Shown here in pieces: positions 27,109 to 34,687 of a DNA stretch of 64,000 nt. The DNA is taken from assembly GCA_039944855.1 (NCBI GenBank), contig JBDUXZ010000016.1, forward strand, positions 1 through 64,000, written 5' to 3'. Source of the stretch: Rhodothermales bacterium. GTDB taxonomy: Bacteria; Bacteroidota; Rhodothermia; Rhodothermales; JANQRZ01. The stretch's first letter is position 1. Each line of letters opens with the position of its first letter. The position numbers were made by a program, and so were the translations under genes. The notes beneath the pieces were generated by a model. It saw only the letters and a list, made by a program, of their open reading frames with translations. It made no database searches and was not told the DNA's origin.

Positions 27109-29012
27109 ATGCGGCGATCGACACGACGTGGGCCGAGGCGAACCAGCGCGCCCTCACGGCGGCGCTCGGCCGGGTCCGCGCCCAGCTATCGCCCGACGAA
27201 GGAGGGGAGGAGGCCGGCGATGCGCCCGCTGAGTTCTCGATGGCGGAGCCGCCCGCGTTCGAACGACTCGCCGCGACGTTCGGCCTCTCGCCGTTCGAGC
27301 GCGACGTCGTGCTCCTGTGCGCAGGCGTAGAGCTGGAAGCCGCGTTCGCCGCGCGCGTCGCCGAGGCTGGCGGGGCGACGTTCGGCCTCGCGCTCGCGGC
27401 CCTGCCCGATGCGCATTGGAGCGCCCTCACGCCGAGCGCGCCGCTCCGCTACTGGCGGCTCGTCCACTTAGGCTCCGGTGACACGCTCGCCGCGACCCCA
27501 CTCCGCCTCGACGAGCGCGTGCTCCACTTCCTCACCGGCACCGACCCGCTCGACGAACAACTCGAAGGGTTCGTGCAGCCTGTCGCGCCGCCGGCCGGCC
27601 TCGTCCCGTCGCACCGAGTCGTGGCCGAGCAGATTCGAGCGGCGTGGGCGAGCGCCGACGCGGCACTGCCCGCCGTCCGCCTCACCGGGTCCGACCCCGT
27701 CGCCGTGCTCGGCGTAGCGGCCTCAGCGTGCGCCGCGCTCGGCCTCCCGCTCTACCGCCTCGACGCCGCGAGCATCCCGAACGCCCCGGCCGACGCTGAC
27801 CTCCTCGCCCGGCTGTGGACGCGCGAGGCCGCACTCCGCCGCGCCGCCCTCTTCCTCGACGCCGACGGGCTCGACGCCGACGACGCGCGACAGCGCACGG
27901 TCCGATTCCTCGACGCTGTCGGCGGCCCCGTCCTGCTCTCCGGCGACGTGATTCTCCGCCACCCGGCGCTCGTGTTCGACGTGCCGCGCCCGCGCCGGGC
28001 GGAGCAGCAGGCGTGGTGGATTGCCACGCTCGGACCCGCTGGCGAGCGGCTCAACGGGCAGCTCGGCGAGATCACGGCGCAGTACGACCTGCCGACCGCT
28101 GCCATCGAAGCGGCGAGCCTGCGCGGGCTGGCGCTCGCCGACGGCGGCGTGCCGCTCCCCGACGCGCTCCGCACGGCGTGCCGCAGCCAAGCCCGGCAGC
28201 GGACCGACGGGCTCGCCCACCGCATCGAGCCCGTCGCGACGTGGGACGACCTCGTCCTGCCCGAGCCGCAGCAGCAGCTCCTGCACGACCTCGCGGTGCA
28301 CGCCCGGCAGCGCGTCCGCGTCCACGAGACGTGGGGTTTCGCCGCCCGGTCGTCGCGCGGGCTCGGCATCACCGCGCTCTTCTCCGGGCCGAGCGGGACG
28401 GGCAAGACGCTCGCTGCCGAAGTCGTCGCCCACACGCTCGGGCTCGACCTGCTCCACGTCGATCTCAGCCGGGTCGTGAGCAAGTACATCGGCGAGACGG
28501 AGAAGAACCTGGGGCGCGTGTTCGACGCCGCCGAGGTGGGCGGGGCCGTGCTCCTCTTCGACGAGGCCGACGCGCTCTTCGGCAAGCGGAGCGAGGTGAA
28601 GGACAGCCACGACCGCTACGCGAACCTCGAAGTCAGCTACCTCCTGCAGCGGATGGAGGCGTACCGCGGCCTCGCCATCCTCACGACGAACCTCAAGAAA
28701 TCGCTCGACGACGCCTTCCAGCGCCGCCTCCGCTTCGTCGTCCCGTTCCCGCTCCCCGACGCCGCGCACCGCGCCGCGATCTGGCAGCGCGCCTTCCCGC
28801 CCGAGACGCCGACGGAGGGCCTCGACGTGGCGGCCCTCGCCCGGCTCAACGCGACGGGCGGGACGATCCGCAACATCGCCCTCCACGCCGCCTTCCTCGC
28901 CGCCGACGCCGACGAGCCCGTGCGCATGACGCACCTCCTCGCCGCCGCGCGCCGCGTCTACGCCAAGAACGAAACGACCCTCACCGACCACGAACTCCGA
29001 GGCTGGGCATGA
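27105..29012 (+). CDS. AAA+ ATPase, Afp15/Pvc15-like
   Basis: A 635-aa AAA+ protein. The active module is C-terminal: Walker A GPSGTGKT (428-435), pore-like VSKYIGETEKNL, Walker B LLFDEADALF (Asp486, Glu487), sensor LTTNLKKSLDDAFQRR with the arginine finger. The first 400 residues contain a degenerate N-terminal region typical of this family. Every eCIS encodes this type of ATPase; it is proposed to help assemble the particle or load and unfold cargo in the cytoplasm. Coupled by ATGA overlaps on both sides. Confidence 0.93.
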   Translation: MNAAIDTTWAEANQRALTAALGRVRAQLSPDEGGEEAGDAPAEFSMAEPPAFERLAATFGLSPFERDVVLLCAGVELEAAFAARVAEAGGATFGLALAALPDAHWSALTPSAPLRYWRLVHLGSGDTLAATPLRLDERVLHFLTGTDPLDEQLEGFVQPVAPPAGLVPSHRVVAEQIRAAWASADAALPAVRLTGSDPVAVLGVAASACAALGLPLYRLDAASIPNAPADADLLARLWTREAALRRAALFLDADGLDADDARQRTVRFLDAVGGPVLLSGDVILRHPALVFDVPRPRRAEQQAWWIATLGPAGERLNGQLGEITAQYDLPTAAIEAASLRGLALADGGVPLPDALRTACRSQARQRTDGLAHRIEPVATWDDLVLPEPQQQLLHDLAVHARQRVRVHETWGFAARSSRGLGITALFSGPSGTGKTLAAEVVAHTLGLDLLHVDLSRVVSKYIGETEKNLGRVFDAAEVGGAVLLFDEADALFGKRSEVKDSHDRYANLEVSYLLQRMEAYRGLAILTTNLKKSLDDAFQRRLRFVVPFPLPDAAHRAAIWQRAFPPETPTEGLDVAALARLNATGGTIRNIALHAAFLAADADEPVRMTHLLAAARRVYAKNETTLTDHELRGWA

Positions 29013-29281
29013 CCACGCCGACCGACACGCCGAACGTCGTCCTCCACATCGACCGCCTCGTGCTTCACGGGTTCGAGCACGTCGACCGCGCCCGCCTCGG
29101 CCGCGCCGTCGAGGCCGAGTTAACGCGGCTCGTCGCCGAACGCGGCATCGCCCCGGCGCTCGCCGCCGACGCGCGGCACCCCAGGATCGACGGCGGCCGG
29201 ATCGACGCGGCGTCGGACACGCCCACGCCTCGCCTCGCCACTCTCATCGCCCGCTCCGTACACGGAGGATTGTCCTCATGA
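29009..29281 (+). CDS. Small eCIS-associated protein, 90 aa
   Basis: A 90-aa protein with the segment VLHIDRLVLHGFEHVDRARL, then a helix AVEAELTRLVAERGIAPAL and an IDGGRID turn. Small genes with this LVLHGF pattern are commonly found between the ATPase and DUF4157 genes of eCIS clusters, but no function is known to me. It starts inside the ATGA overlap with the ATPase stop and ends in an ATGA overlap with the next gene, so it is clearly translated as part of the chain. Confidence 0.7.
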   Translation: MTTPTDTPNVVLHIDRLVLHGFEHVDRARLGRAVEAELTRLVAERGIAPALAADARHPRIDGGRIDAASDTPTPRLATLIARSVHGGLSS

Positions 29282-30216
29282 AAACGCCTGCCCAGCACGC
29301 ATCCAACACGCCGACCTCGTACATCCCTGTCCGCCAACCGACCCTGCAGCGAAAGTGCGCCTGCGGCGGTACGCCCGGACCGACCGGCGAATGCGCCGAA
29401 TGCCGCAGGAAGCGCCTCGCCCGTGAGCGACGCTCCGGGTCGCCAGAGAGACAGGCCCCGGGGATCGTCGAGGAAGTCGTGCGCACCCCCGGCCAGCCTC
29501 TGGACGCAACGCTTCGGCATGCCATGGAGCGCCGGCTGGGCCACGACTTCAGCCACGTCCGCGTCCACGCTGACGCGAAGGCAGACGCCTCAGCCCAAGC
29601 GATCGGCGCGCTGGCGTACACCGTCGGGGGGCATGTGGTCTTCGCGCAGGGCGCTTTCGCGCCGCATACGCAGGCCGGACGGACGTTGCTCGCCCACGAG
29701 CTAGTGCACGTGGCGCAGCAGGGCTCGGCACCGCAAGCGAGCGGACGGCTCGAAGTGGCACCTGCCCATGACGCGGCCGAGGCCGAGGCGGAGCGCGTCT
29801 CCCAGGCATCCGCGCGGATGCCCAGCGCGCTACCGGACTACCTCCAACCCGTCGCCTCGGGCGAACGCCCCTCCGGCGCGACGTTCCGCGATGCCTTCAA
29901 CGACTTCCGCCAGCACCACGCCCCAGGGAGCCTTCGTGCGCACGGGGCGCGTCTCGGCGAAGCCAGCGCTTCTTCCGTCGCCGAGCGGACACCGCTGAAT
30001 CAGGTCCGGCGGATGTCTCGGGGGGGCAGTCCCTTCTGCGTCGTGACGCGGCAGGCCTCCTACATGACGATTACTGCCGATGACCGGGCCGACGCGGAAG
30101 CGAAGCTCCGCCGCAACGTGATCTACGGCGGAGGCGGTGCTTTCGTGTGCCACGCAGGAGCCTGTGAGAATGAGAATGGCACCTTCCCGTCGGACAACGA
30201 AAACTGCGACAGCTAG
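29278..30216 (+). CDS. DUF4157 (eCIS core/cargo marker) protein
   Basis: A 312-aa protein. Near the N-terminus is the motif RKCACGGTPGPTGECAECRR, four close cysteines that may bind metal. The DUF4157 domain follows (about 75-160): LDATLRHAMERRLGHDFSHVRVH, then GHVVFAQG, and the metallopeptidase-like AHELVHVAQQG with His140, Glu141 and His144. Residues 190-312 have no recognised family, contain Cys near GGAFVCHAGACENENG, and end NENCDS. DUF4157 marks eCIS-associated toxins and processing factors in known clusters, so the C-terminal 120 residues may be payload. Coupled to the upstream gene; a 44-base gap follows. Confidence 0.85.
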   Translation: MKTPAQHASNTPTSYIPVRQPTLQRKCACGGTPGPTGECAECRRKRLARERRSGSPERQAPGIVEEVVRTPGQPLDATLRHAMERRLGHDFSHVRVHADAKADASAQAIGALAYTVGGHVVFAQGAFAPHTQAGRTLLAHELVHVAQQGSAPQASGRLEVAPAHDAAEAEAERVSQASARMPSALPDYLQPVASGERPSGATFRDAFNDFRQHHAPGSLRAHGARLGEASASSVAERTPLNQVRRMSRGGSPFCVVTRQASYMTITADDRADAEAKLRRNVIYGGGGAFVCHAGACENENGTFPSDNENCDS

Positions 30217-30260
30217 CCGCCCGACCCACCGACCGGTCCTTCAGCTACGGGAGGATGCCT

Positions 30261-31253
30261 ATGTCTAATTACCTGCTCGAACTATCCGACGACGCCCTGG
30301 AACGGCTCGAATCGCTGCGAACGTTGCTTCCTGATGTCCGCGCCTTCGTTCGTGACCACACCCCGAAGCACTGGCCGATGCTCACCGACGTGATCGAGTC
30401 GGCCATGGACGAGCCCCTCGAGCCGCCCGCCGTGCTGCCCCTGGCCAGTTGTAGCGCGGTGGGCGGCGATCCGGCTGCCGCCGTACCCGTGAGCGCCGCC
30501 TGGACCGTGCTCGGCATGGCCATCAGAGTCCTCGACGACGTCCAAGACCAGGACCGCAGCGATGCCCTCTGGGCGCAGGTCGGACCCGCCCGCGCGTTCA
30601 ACCTGAGCGCCGGCCTCTTCTCACTCAGCCTCCGGCTACTCGCGGAGGGCTATGAGCCAGAGGTGCACCAACGCCTCGCTCGCGTGTTCACCGGGGAAGG
30701 ACTCCGGCTGGCAGCCGGGCAAGACCGCGACCTCCAGGGAGCCGCACCGTCGCTGGAGGAGCACTGGCAGACGTTCGAGGAAAAGAACGCCCGCGCGTTC
30801 GTCCTCGCTTGCGAGGCGGGTGCGCACTGCGGCACCCAGGAGCCCTCCTCCGTTCGTGCATGCGCGCAGTACGGTCTCCACCTCGGCAACGTCCTCCAAG
30901 TGTTCGACGACGTGCAGGGGCTATGGGCCCCGGACGGGGTAGGCGATCTCGCCATCGAGAAGGCGACGCTGCCCCTTTACTACGGCCTCAGCTTCGAGCA
31001 CGACGACCGCGACCGACTCGCGGCTTGGAAGGACGCGGGGGTACTGCACGAGAACGCGCCAGCAGTGGTCGCCATTTTGGACCGTCTCGACGCCCGTGCA
31101 TTCATGATGTGGACGGCGCTGCAAGAGCGGACCCGTGCGTACGACGCGCTGGTGCCTTGCCCCGGAGTAGCAGGAACGCAGGCGCTTCGCGCCTACGTGA
31201 CGGTTCCGTTCGCCGAACTCGAATCCCTCGTCCAGCCGATCGCCCTCGGGTAA
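30261..31253 (+). CDS. Polyprenyl-synthase-like (trans-isoprenoid synthase fold) protein
   Basis: A 330-aa all-helical protein. The start at 30261 is preferred to the ATG six bases upstream because gggagg lies at the right distance. The first aspartate-rich motif is LDDVQDQDRSD (Asp92, Asp93, Asp96). The second is FDDVQGLW (Asp216, Asp217), followed by GDLAIEKATLPLYYGL, the spacing and order of class I polyprenyl diphosphate synthases. Two large conserved ends of ordinary chain-elongating enzymes (a GGKRLRP-type basic start) are missing, as in ComQ-like prenyltransferases. No other terpenoid genes are nearby. Its place inside a contractile injection operon is unexpected; it could be cargo, a modifying enzyme for a particle part, or a passenger gene. 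Confidence 0.75.
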   Translation: MSNYLLELSDDALERLESLRTLLPDVRAFVRDHTPKHWPMLTDVIESAMDEPLEPPAVLPLASCSAVGGDPAAAVPVSAAWTVLGMAIRVLDDVQDQDRSDALWAQVGPARAFNLSAGLFSLSLRLLAEGYEPEVHQRLARVFTGEGLRLAAGQDRDLQGAAPSLEEHWQTFEEKNARAFVLACEAGAHCGTQEPSSVRACAQYGLHLGNVLQVFDDVQGLWAPDGVGDLAIEKATLPLYYGLSFEHDDRDRLAAWKDAGVLHENAPAVVAILDRLDARAFMMWTALQERTRAYDALVPCPGVAGTQALRAYVTVPFAELESLVQPIALG

Positions 31254-31271
31254 CTACTCATTCCTCGCGTT

Positions 31272-31922
31272 ATGACCGGATTTACTCGCTCCCCCCGCGT
31301 GCAGAAAGGCGCGATCATCGGGCTCGACCCGATCAACCCGCTGGCGAGCGTGATCGTCTTCCAGTACAACCCGGAGACGCTCACGCGCACGCTCACCGCG
31401 CAGACGGCGCAAGAGGGCGGGAGCCCGTCCGCCGCGCTCCGCCTCAAGGCGCCGCCGAAGGAGGAGATCCGCGCCGAGATCGAGCTCGACGCGACGGACC
31501 AACTCGAAGCGGGCGACGGGCTGGCGGCGAGCGCCGGCATCTATCCCCAGCTGGCGGCGCTGGAGATGCTGCTCTACCCGAAGTCGGCGCTCGTGATCGC
31601 GAACGAGGTGCTCAAGGCGGTGGGGGTGATCGAGGTCGTGCCGCCGGAGAGCCCGCTGACGCTGTTCGCGTGGGGGATTAAGCGCGTGCTCCCCGTCCGC
31701 ATCACCGGCTTCACGATCACCGAGGAGACCTTTGACCCCGACCTCAACCCGATCCACGCGAGCGTGAGTCTCTCGATGAGCGTGCTCTCGTACTACGACC
31801 TCGGCCTGCTCAGCCCCGGCGGCGCGCTCTACCTCGGCCACCAAATCGCCAAAGAAGTGCTGGCGACGGCCCACGGCGCATCGAACGTCGCCGGAGCCCT
31901 CACGGGCGGCATCGCCCTTTAA
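31272..31922 (+). CDS. Tube-initiator/adaptor protein of the eCIS (Afp7/Pvc7 N-terminal-like)
   Basis: A 216-aa protein of the CIS tube-adaptor family that links the inner tube to the spike hub. It starts with KGAIIGLDPINPLASVIVFQYNPETLTR, typical of the family, and has the conserved FTITEETFDPDLNPIHASVSL and LSYYDLGL segments. In Afp and Pvc this domain and a C-terminal LysM domain form one protein; here the LysM-like part is the separate 100-aa gene 99 bases downstream. It starts 18 bases after the prenyl-synthase-like gene. Confidence 0.85.
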   Translation: MTGFTRSPRVQKGAIIGLDPINPLASVIVFQYNPETLTRTLTAQTAQEGGSPSAALRLKAPPKEEIRAEIELDATDQLEAGDGLAASAGIYPQLAALEMLLYPKSALVIANEVLKAVGVIEVVPPESPLTLFAWGIKRVLPVRITGFTITEETFDPDLNPIHASVSLSMSVLSYYDLGLLSPGGALYLGHQIAKEVLATAHGASNVAGALTGGIAL

Positions 31923-32021
31923 ATAAGTATGGGAGCGTGGGGGTATGGGCGTGTGAGAGTGGCCCGAAGCTGACCGACTGCCTTGTCTCTGTACTCCCCG
32001 ACTCAGACCCTCTTTTAAACC
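31923..32021. repeat. G-rich, imperfectly repeated spacer inside the eCIS operon
   Basis: This 99-base gap, large for this operon, begins with variants of gtatggg and gcgtggggg (31929-31962), an imperfect G-rich tandem pattern. It separates the two halves of an Afp7-like protein. No promoter or terminator is clear. Confidence 0.4.
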
Positions 32022-32324
32022 ATGTTCGACCCTGACAGCCGCTACACTCCGCTCGACACGGCGACGCACGTCACGACCGACCGCGACGGTCGCGTGCGCG
32101 AGGTCCGCTACGTCCGCCGCCGCTTCATCCCCCGCCACGACGCCGTCACCCCACTCGTCGAACACGCCGTCGTCGAGGGCGACCGGCTCGATAACGTGAC
32201 GGCGCGCTACCTCGGCGACCCGCTCCAGTTCTGGCGGGTCTGCGACGCAAACCACGTCCTCCACCCGACCGAGCTGACCGACGAAATCGGCCGCCCGATC
32301 GTCATCACTCTGCCCTCGCTCTAG
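32022..32324 (+). CDS. LysM-like / tail protein X-like eCIS protein
   Basis: A 100-aa protein. After 45 residues of beta-rich sequence comes a LysM or tail-X-like module: HAVVEGDRLDNVTARYLGDP followed by LQFWRVCDANHVLHPTEL, which is the usual glycan-binding-like fold found on tube-adaptor proteins. It probably works together with the 216-aa adaptor upstream. The start MFDPDSRYTP is the first ATG after the spacer. It ends 13 bases before the hub gene. Confidence 0.75.
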   Translation: MFDPDSRYTPLDTATHVTTDRDGRVREVRYVRRRFIPRHDAVTPLVEHAVVEGDRLDNVTARYLGDPLQFWRVCDANHVLHPTELTDEIGRPIVITLPSL

Positions 32325-32337
32325 CTCCCGCTGCCCG

Positions 32338-33456
32338 ATGCTCGCCTCCCTTCTCGGCACCCGACTCGTCCTCCTCGTTGGGGACACCGTCCCGCTCCCG
32401 GCGGGGCCGGACGTGGTGGACGCGCTCGAGACGGCGGAGGTGACGCAGGACGCGGATGGGCGTGATGGCTTCCAGCTCACGTTCCGCGTGGCGAAGGGGC
32501 CGACGCTCGACTACCCGCTGCTCCAGCGCGGCACGCTCGCCCCGATGAAGCGCGTCGTCGTCGCCGTCGCACTCGGCGTCGTGCCTGAGGTGCTGATCGA
32601 CGGCGTGATCACGCACCACCAGCTCGCCCCGAGCAACGAGCCGGGCGGCACCCTCCTCACCGTGACCGGGCGCGACCTCGGCACCGTGCTCGACCTCGAA
32701 GAGAAGAACGCGAAGTATCCGAACCAGCCGGACTTCCTCATCTTCTCGCGTATCATCGCGGGCTACGCCCAGTACGGCCTCGTCCCCGTCCCGACGCCCA
32801 CGGCGGACCTTCCCATCGAGCTCGAACGCGTCCCGCGCCAGCAGGAAACCGACTTCACGTTCATCCAACGGCTCGCCGCGCGGAACGGCTACGTGTTCTA
32901 CATCGAGCCGGTCACGCTCGGCGTGAACACGGCGTACTTCGGGCCGGAGAACCGGCTGAGCCTGCCGCAGCGCGCCCTCACGATGGGGATGGGCGCGGCG
33001 ACGAACGTCGAGCAACTCGGCTTCCAGCACGACGCGCTCGCGCCGGTCGGGACGACGGGGACGTTCGTCGAGCCGTTCCTCAAGCTCGCGCTCCCGATCC
33101 CGCCGCTGCCGTCGCTGAAGGTGCCGCCGCTCGCGGCGTTCCCGTCGCCCGCGCGGCGGACGCGGCTCACCCGTGAGACGGCGAACCAGACGCCGCTGAA
33201 GGCCGCGACGACGGCGCTCGCAGCGGCGTCGAACACGCCGGACGCCGTCACCGGCTCCGGCACGCTCGACGGGACGCGCTACGGCGGCGTGCTGCGGGCG
33301 CGGCGGCTCGTCGGCGTACGCGGGGCGGGGCTGTCGTACGACGGGTTCTACTATGTCCGCCGCGTTACGCACCGCCTCGAACGCGGACGTTACACGCAGT
33401 CGTTCACGATCAGCCGCGAGGGCACGGGGGCGACGCTCCCGGTCGTCGTGCCCTGA
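32338..33456 (+). CDS. Baseplate hub protein (gp27 / VgrG N-terminal-like)
   Basis: A 372-aa protein with the layout of phage late-control D / gp27 hub proteins. It has the paired-barrel region VTQDADGRDGFQLTFRVAKG and the motif RQQETDFTFIQRLAARNGYVFY, which is a hallmark of VgrG/gp27 hubs. The spike OB-fold normally fused to this domain in VgrG or Afp8 is absent and is encoded by the next gene. The C-terminal YDGFYYVRRVTHRLERGRYTQSF is also typical of the separate hub form. The next start is 12 bases downstream. Confidence 0.88.
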   Translation: MLASLLGTRLVLLVGDTVPLPAGPDVVDALETAEVTQDADGRDGFQLTFRVAKGPTLDYPLLQRGTLAPMKRVVVAVALGVVPEVLIDGVITHHQLAPSNEPGGTLLTVTGRDLGTVLDLEEKNAKYPNQPDFLIFSRIIAGYAQYGLVPVPTPTADLPIELERVPRQQETDFTFIQRLAARNGYVFYIEPVTLGVNTAYFGPENRLSLPQRALTMGMGAATNVEQLGFQHDALAPVGTTGTFVEPFLKLALPIPPLPSLKVPPLAAFPSPARRTRLTRETANQTPLKAATTALAAASNTPDAVTGSGTLDGTRYGGVLRARRLVGVRGAGLSYDGFYYVRRVTHRLERGRYTQSFTISREGTGATLPVVVP

Positions 33457-33468
33457 ACTCCATTTCCC

Positions 33469-33972
33469 ATGCCTCAGCAATCCTTTTTCGGCAAGTACCG
33501 CGGCGTCGTCACCGACGTCAACGACCCGCTCATGACGGGCCGCGTGAAGGCGAAGGTGCCGGACGTGATGGGCGACGAGGAGAGCGGATGGGCGCTGCCG
33601 TGCGCGCCGTTTGGCGGGCAGCAGACGGGGTTCTTCGCGCTCCCCGCCGTCGGCGCGGGCGTGTGGATCGAGTTCGAGCACGGCGACCCGGACTACCCGA
33701 TCTGGGCGGGCTGCTGGTGGGGCTCGGCCGCCGAGGTGCCGCCGCTGCTCCTCGCCCCGCCGTATAAAAAGGTCATGGTCGTCACCGAAGGTGGCCACGC
33801 CGTCACGCTCGACGATACGCCCGGCGTCGGCGGGATCACGCTCGAAACGTCGACGGGGCAGAAGGTCGTCCTCAGCGCGCTCGGCGTCGAGATCGACAAC
33901 GGGATGGGCGCGACGATCAAAATGACGGGGCCGCAGGTGTCCGTCAACGGCGGCGCGCTCGACGTGATTTAG
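33469..33972 (+). CDS. Baseplate spike protein (gp5 OB-fold type)
   Basis: A 167-aa spike subunit. The first 90 residues are the gp5/VgrG OB-fold: GKYRGVVTDVNDPLMTGRVK, then VGAGVWIEFEHGDPDYPIW and GCWWG. The remaining region (VVTEGGHAVTLDD, then ITLETSTGQKVVL) is a short beta-helix repeat of the kind that forms the trimeric needle. No lysozyme domain is inserted. With the gp27-like hub upstream it makes a two-gene equivalent of VgrG/Afp8. Confidence 0.9.
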   Translation: MPQQSFFGKYRGVVTDVNDPLMTGRVKAKVPDVMGDEESGWALPCAPFGGQQTGFFALPAVGAGVWIEFEHGDPDYPIWAGCWWGSAAEVPPLLLAPPYKKVMVVTEGGHAVTLDDTPGVGGITLETSTGQKVVLSALGVEIDNGMGATIKMTGPQVSVNGGALDVI

Positions 33973-33992
33973 ACCAACCACACGCTACTTCC

Positions 33993-34313
33993 ATGCCTGG
34001 CTTTCTCCTCCATCAGGGTGCGACGGTGCTCTGCCTCCACGGCGGGCAGGCGCAAGCGACGGCGCCGAGCCCGCGCGTGCTCGTCGGGAATCAGCCCGTC
34101 GTCACGCAGTCGGCCCCGCACACTGTGGCGGGCTGCCCGTTCGTGTCGGGCTCGAACCCGATGCCGTGCGTGACGGCGCAGTGGGTGACGGCGGCGACGC
34201 GCGTGCTCGTCGGCGGCGTGCCGGTGCTCTTGCAGGACAGCCAGGCCGTGTGCGTGCCCAATGGCACCGGCGTCACGATCGCCGTCACGCAAGTCCGGGT
34301 GAAAGCGATTTAG
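33993..34313 (+). CDS. PAAR-like spike tip protein
   Basis: A 106-aa protein immediately after the spike gene. It is Gly/Val/Thr-rich beta sequence with Cys and His positions typical of PAAR-like tips: LLHQGATVLCLHGGQAQ, then APHTVAGCPFV and MPCVTAQW. Three Cys and several His could bind the tip metal ion. Position between spike and gp25 matches Afp10-like tips, although sequence resemblance to classical PAAR is modest. Confidence 0.75.
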   Translation: MPGFLLHQGATVLCLHGGQAQATAPSPRVLVGNQPVVTQSAPHTVAGCPFVSGSNPMPCVTAQWVTAATRVLVGGVPVLLQDSQAVCVPNGTGVTIAVTQVRVKAI

Positions 34314-34324
34314 AAGAGAGAACC

Positions 34325-34687
34325 ATGATCCACGTCGACTTCCCGTTCCGCATCGATGGCCGAGGCCGCACTGCCCTCGCAGGGGAGGACGCCCACCTCC
34401 GCAACCTCATCGAGCAGGTCCTCTTCACCACGCCCGGCGAGCGCGTCAACCGGCCGACGTTCGGGAGCGGCCTGCTCCAACTCGTCTTCGCGCCCAACAG
34501 CGACGTGCTCGCGGGCGTCGTCGAGACGACGGTGCGGGCGGCGCTCCAGCAGCACCTCGCCGACCTCGTCGAAGTGCAGGCCGTCTCGGTGAAGAGCGAG
34601 GACGGCCGGCTCGACGTGACAGTACAGTACGTCGTGCGGCGGACGCAGAACGTCGCCGTCGCACAATTCAGCCGGAGGGTGGGATGA
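34325..34687 (+). CDS. gp25-like baseplate wedge protein
   Basis: A 120-aa protein of the gp25 / Afp9 family, which nucleates the sheath on the baseplate. Diagnostic residues are LRNLIEQVLFTTPGERVNRP followed by TFGSGLLQLVFAPN, the EPR-like core of gp25. A longer frame upstream inside the tip gene is discarded because the ATG at 34325 gives the family N-terminus (HVDFPFRIDGRGRTAL). The stop overlaps the next start (ATGA). Confidence 0.93.
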   Translation: MIHVDFPFRIDGRGRTALAGEDAHLRNLIEQVLFTTPGERVNRPTFGSGLLQLVFAPNSDVLAGVVETTVRAALQQHLADLVEVQAVSVKSEDGRLDVTVQYVVRRTQNVAVAQFSRRVG

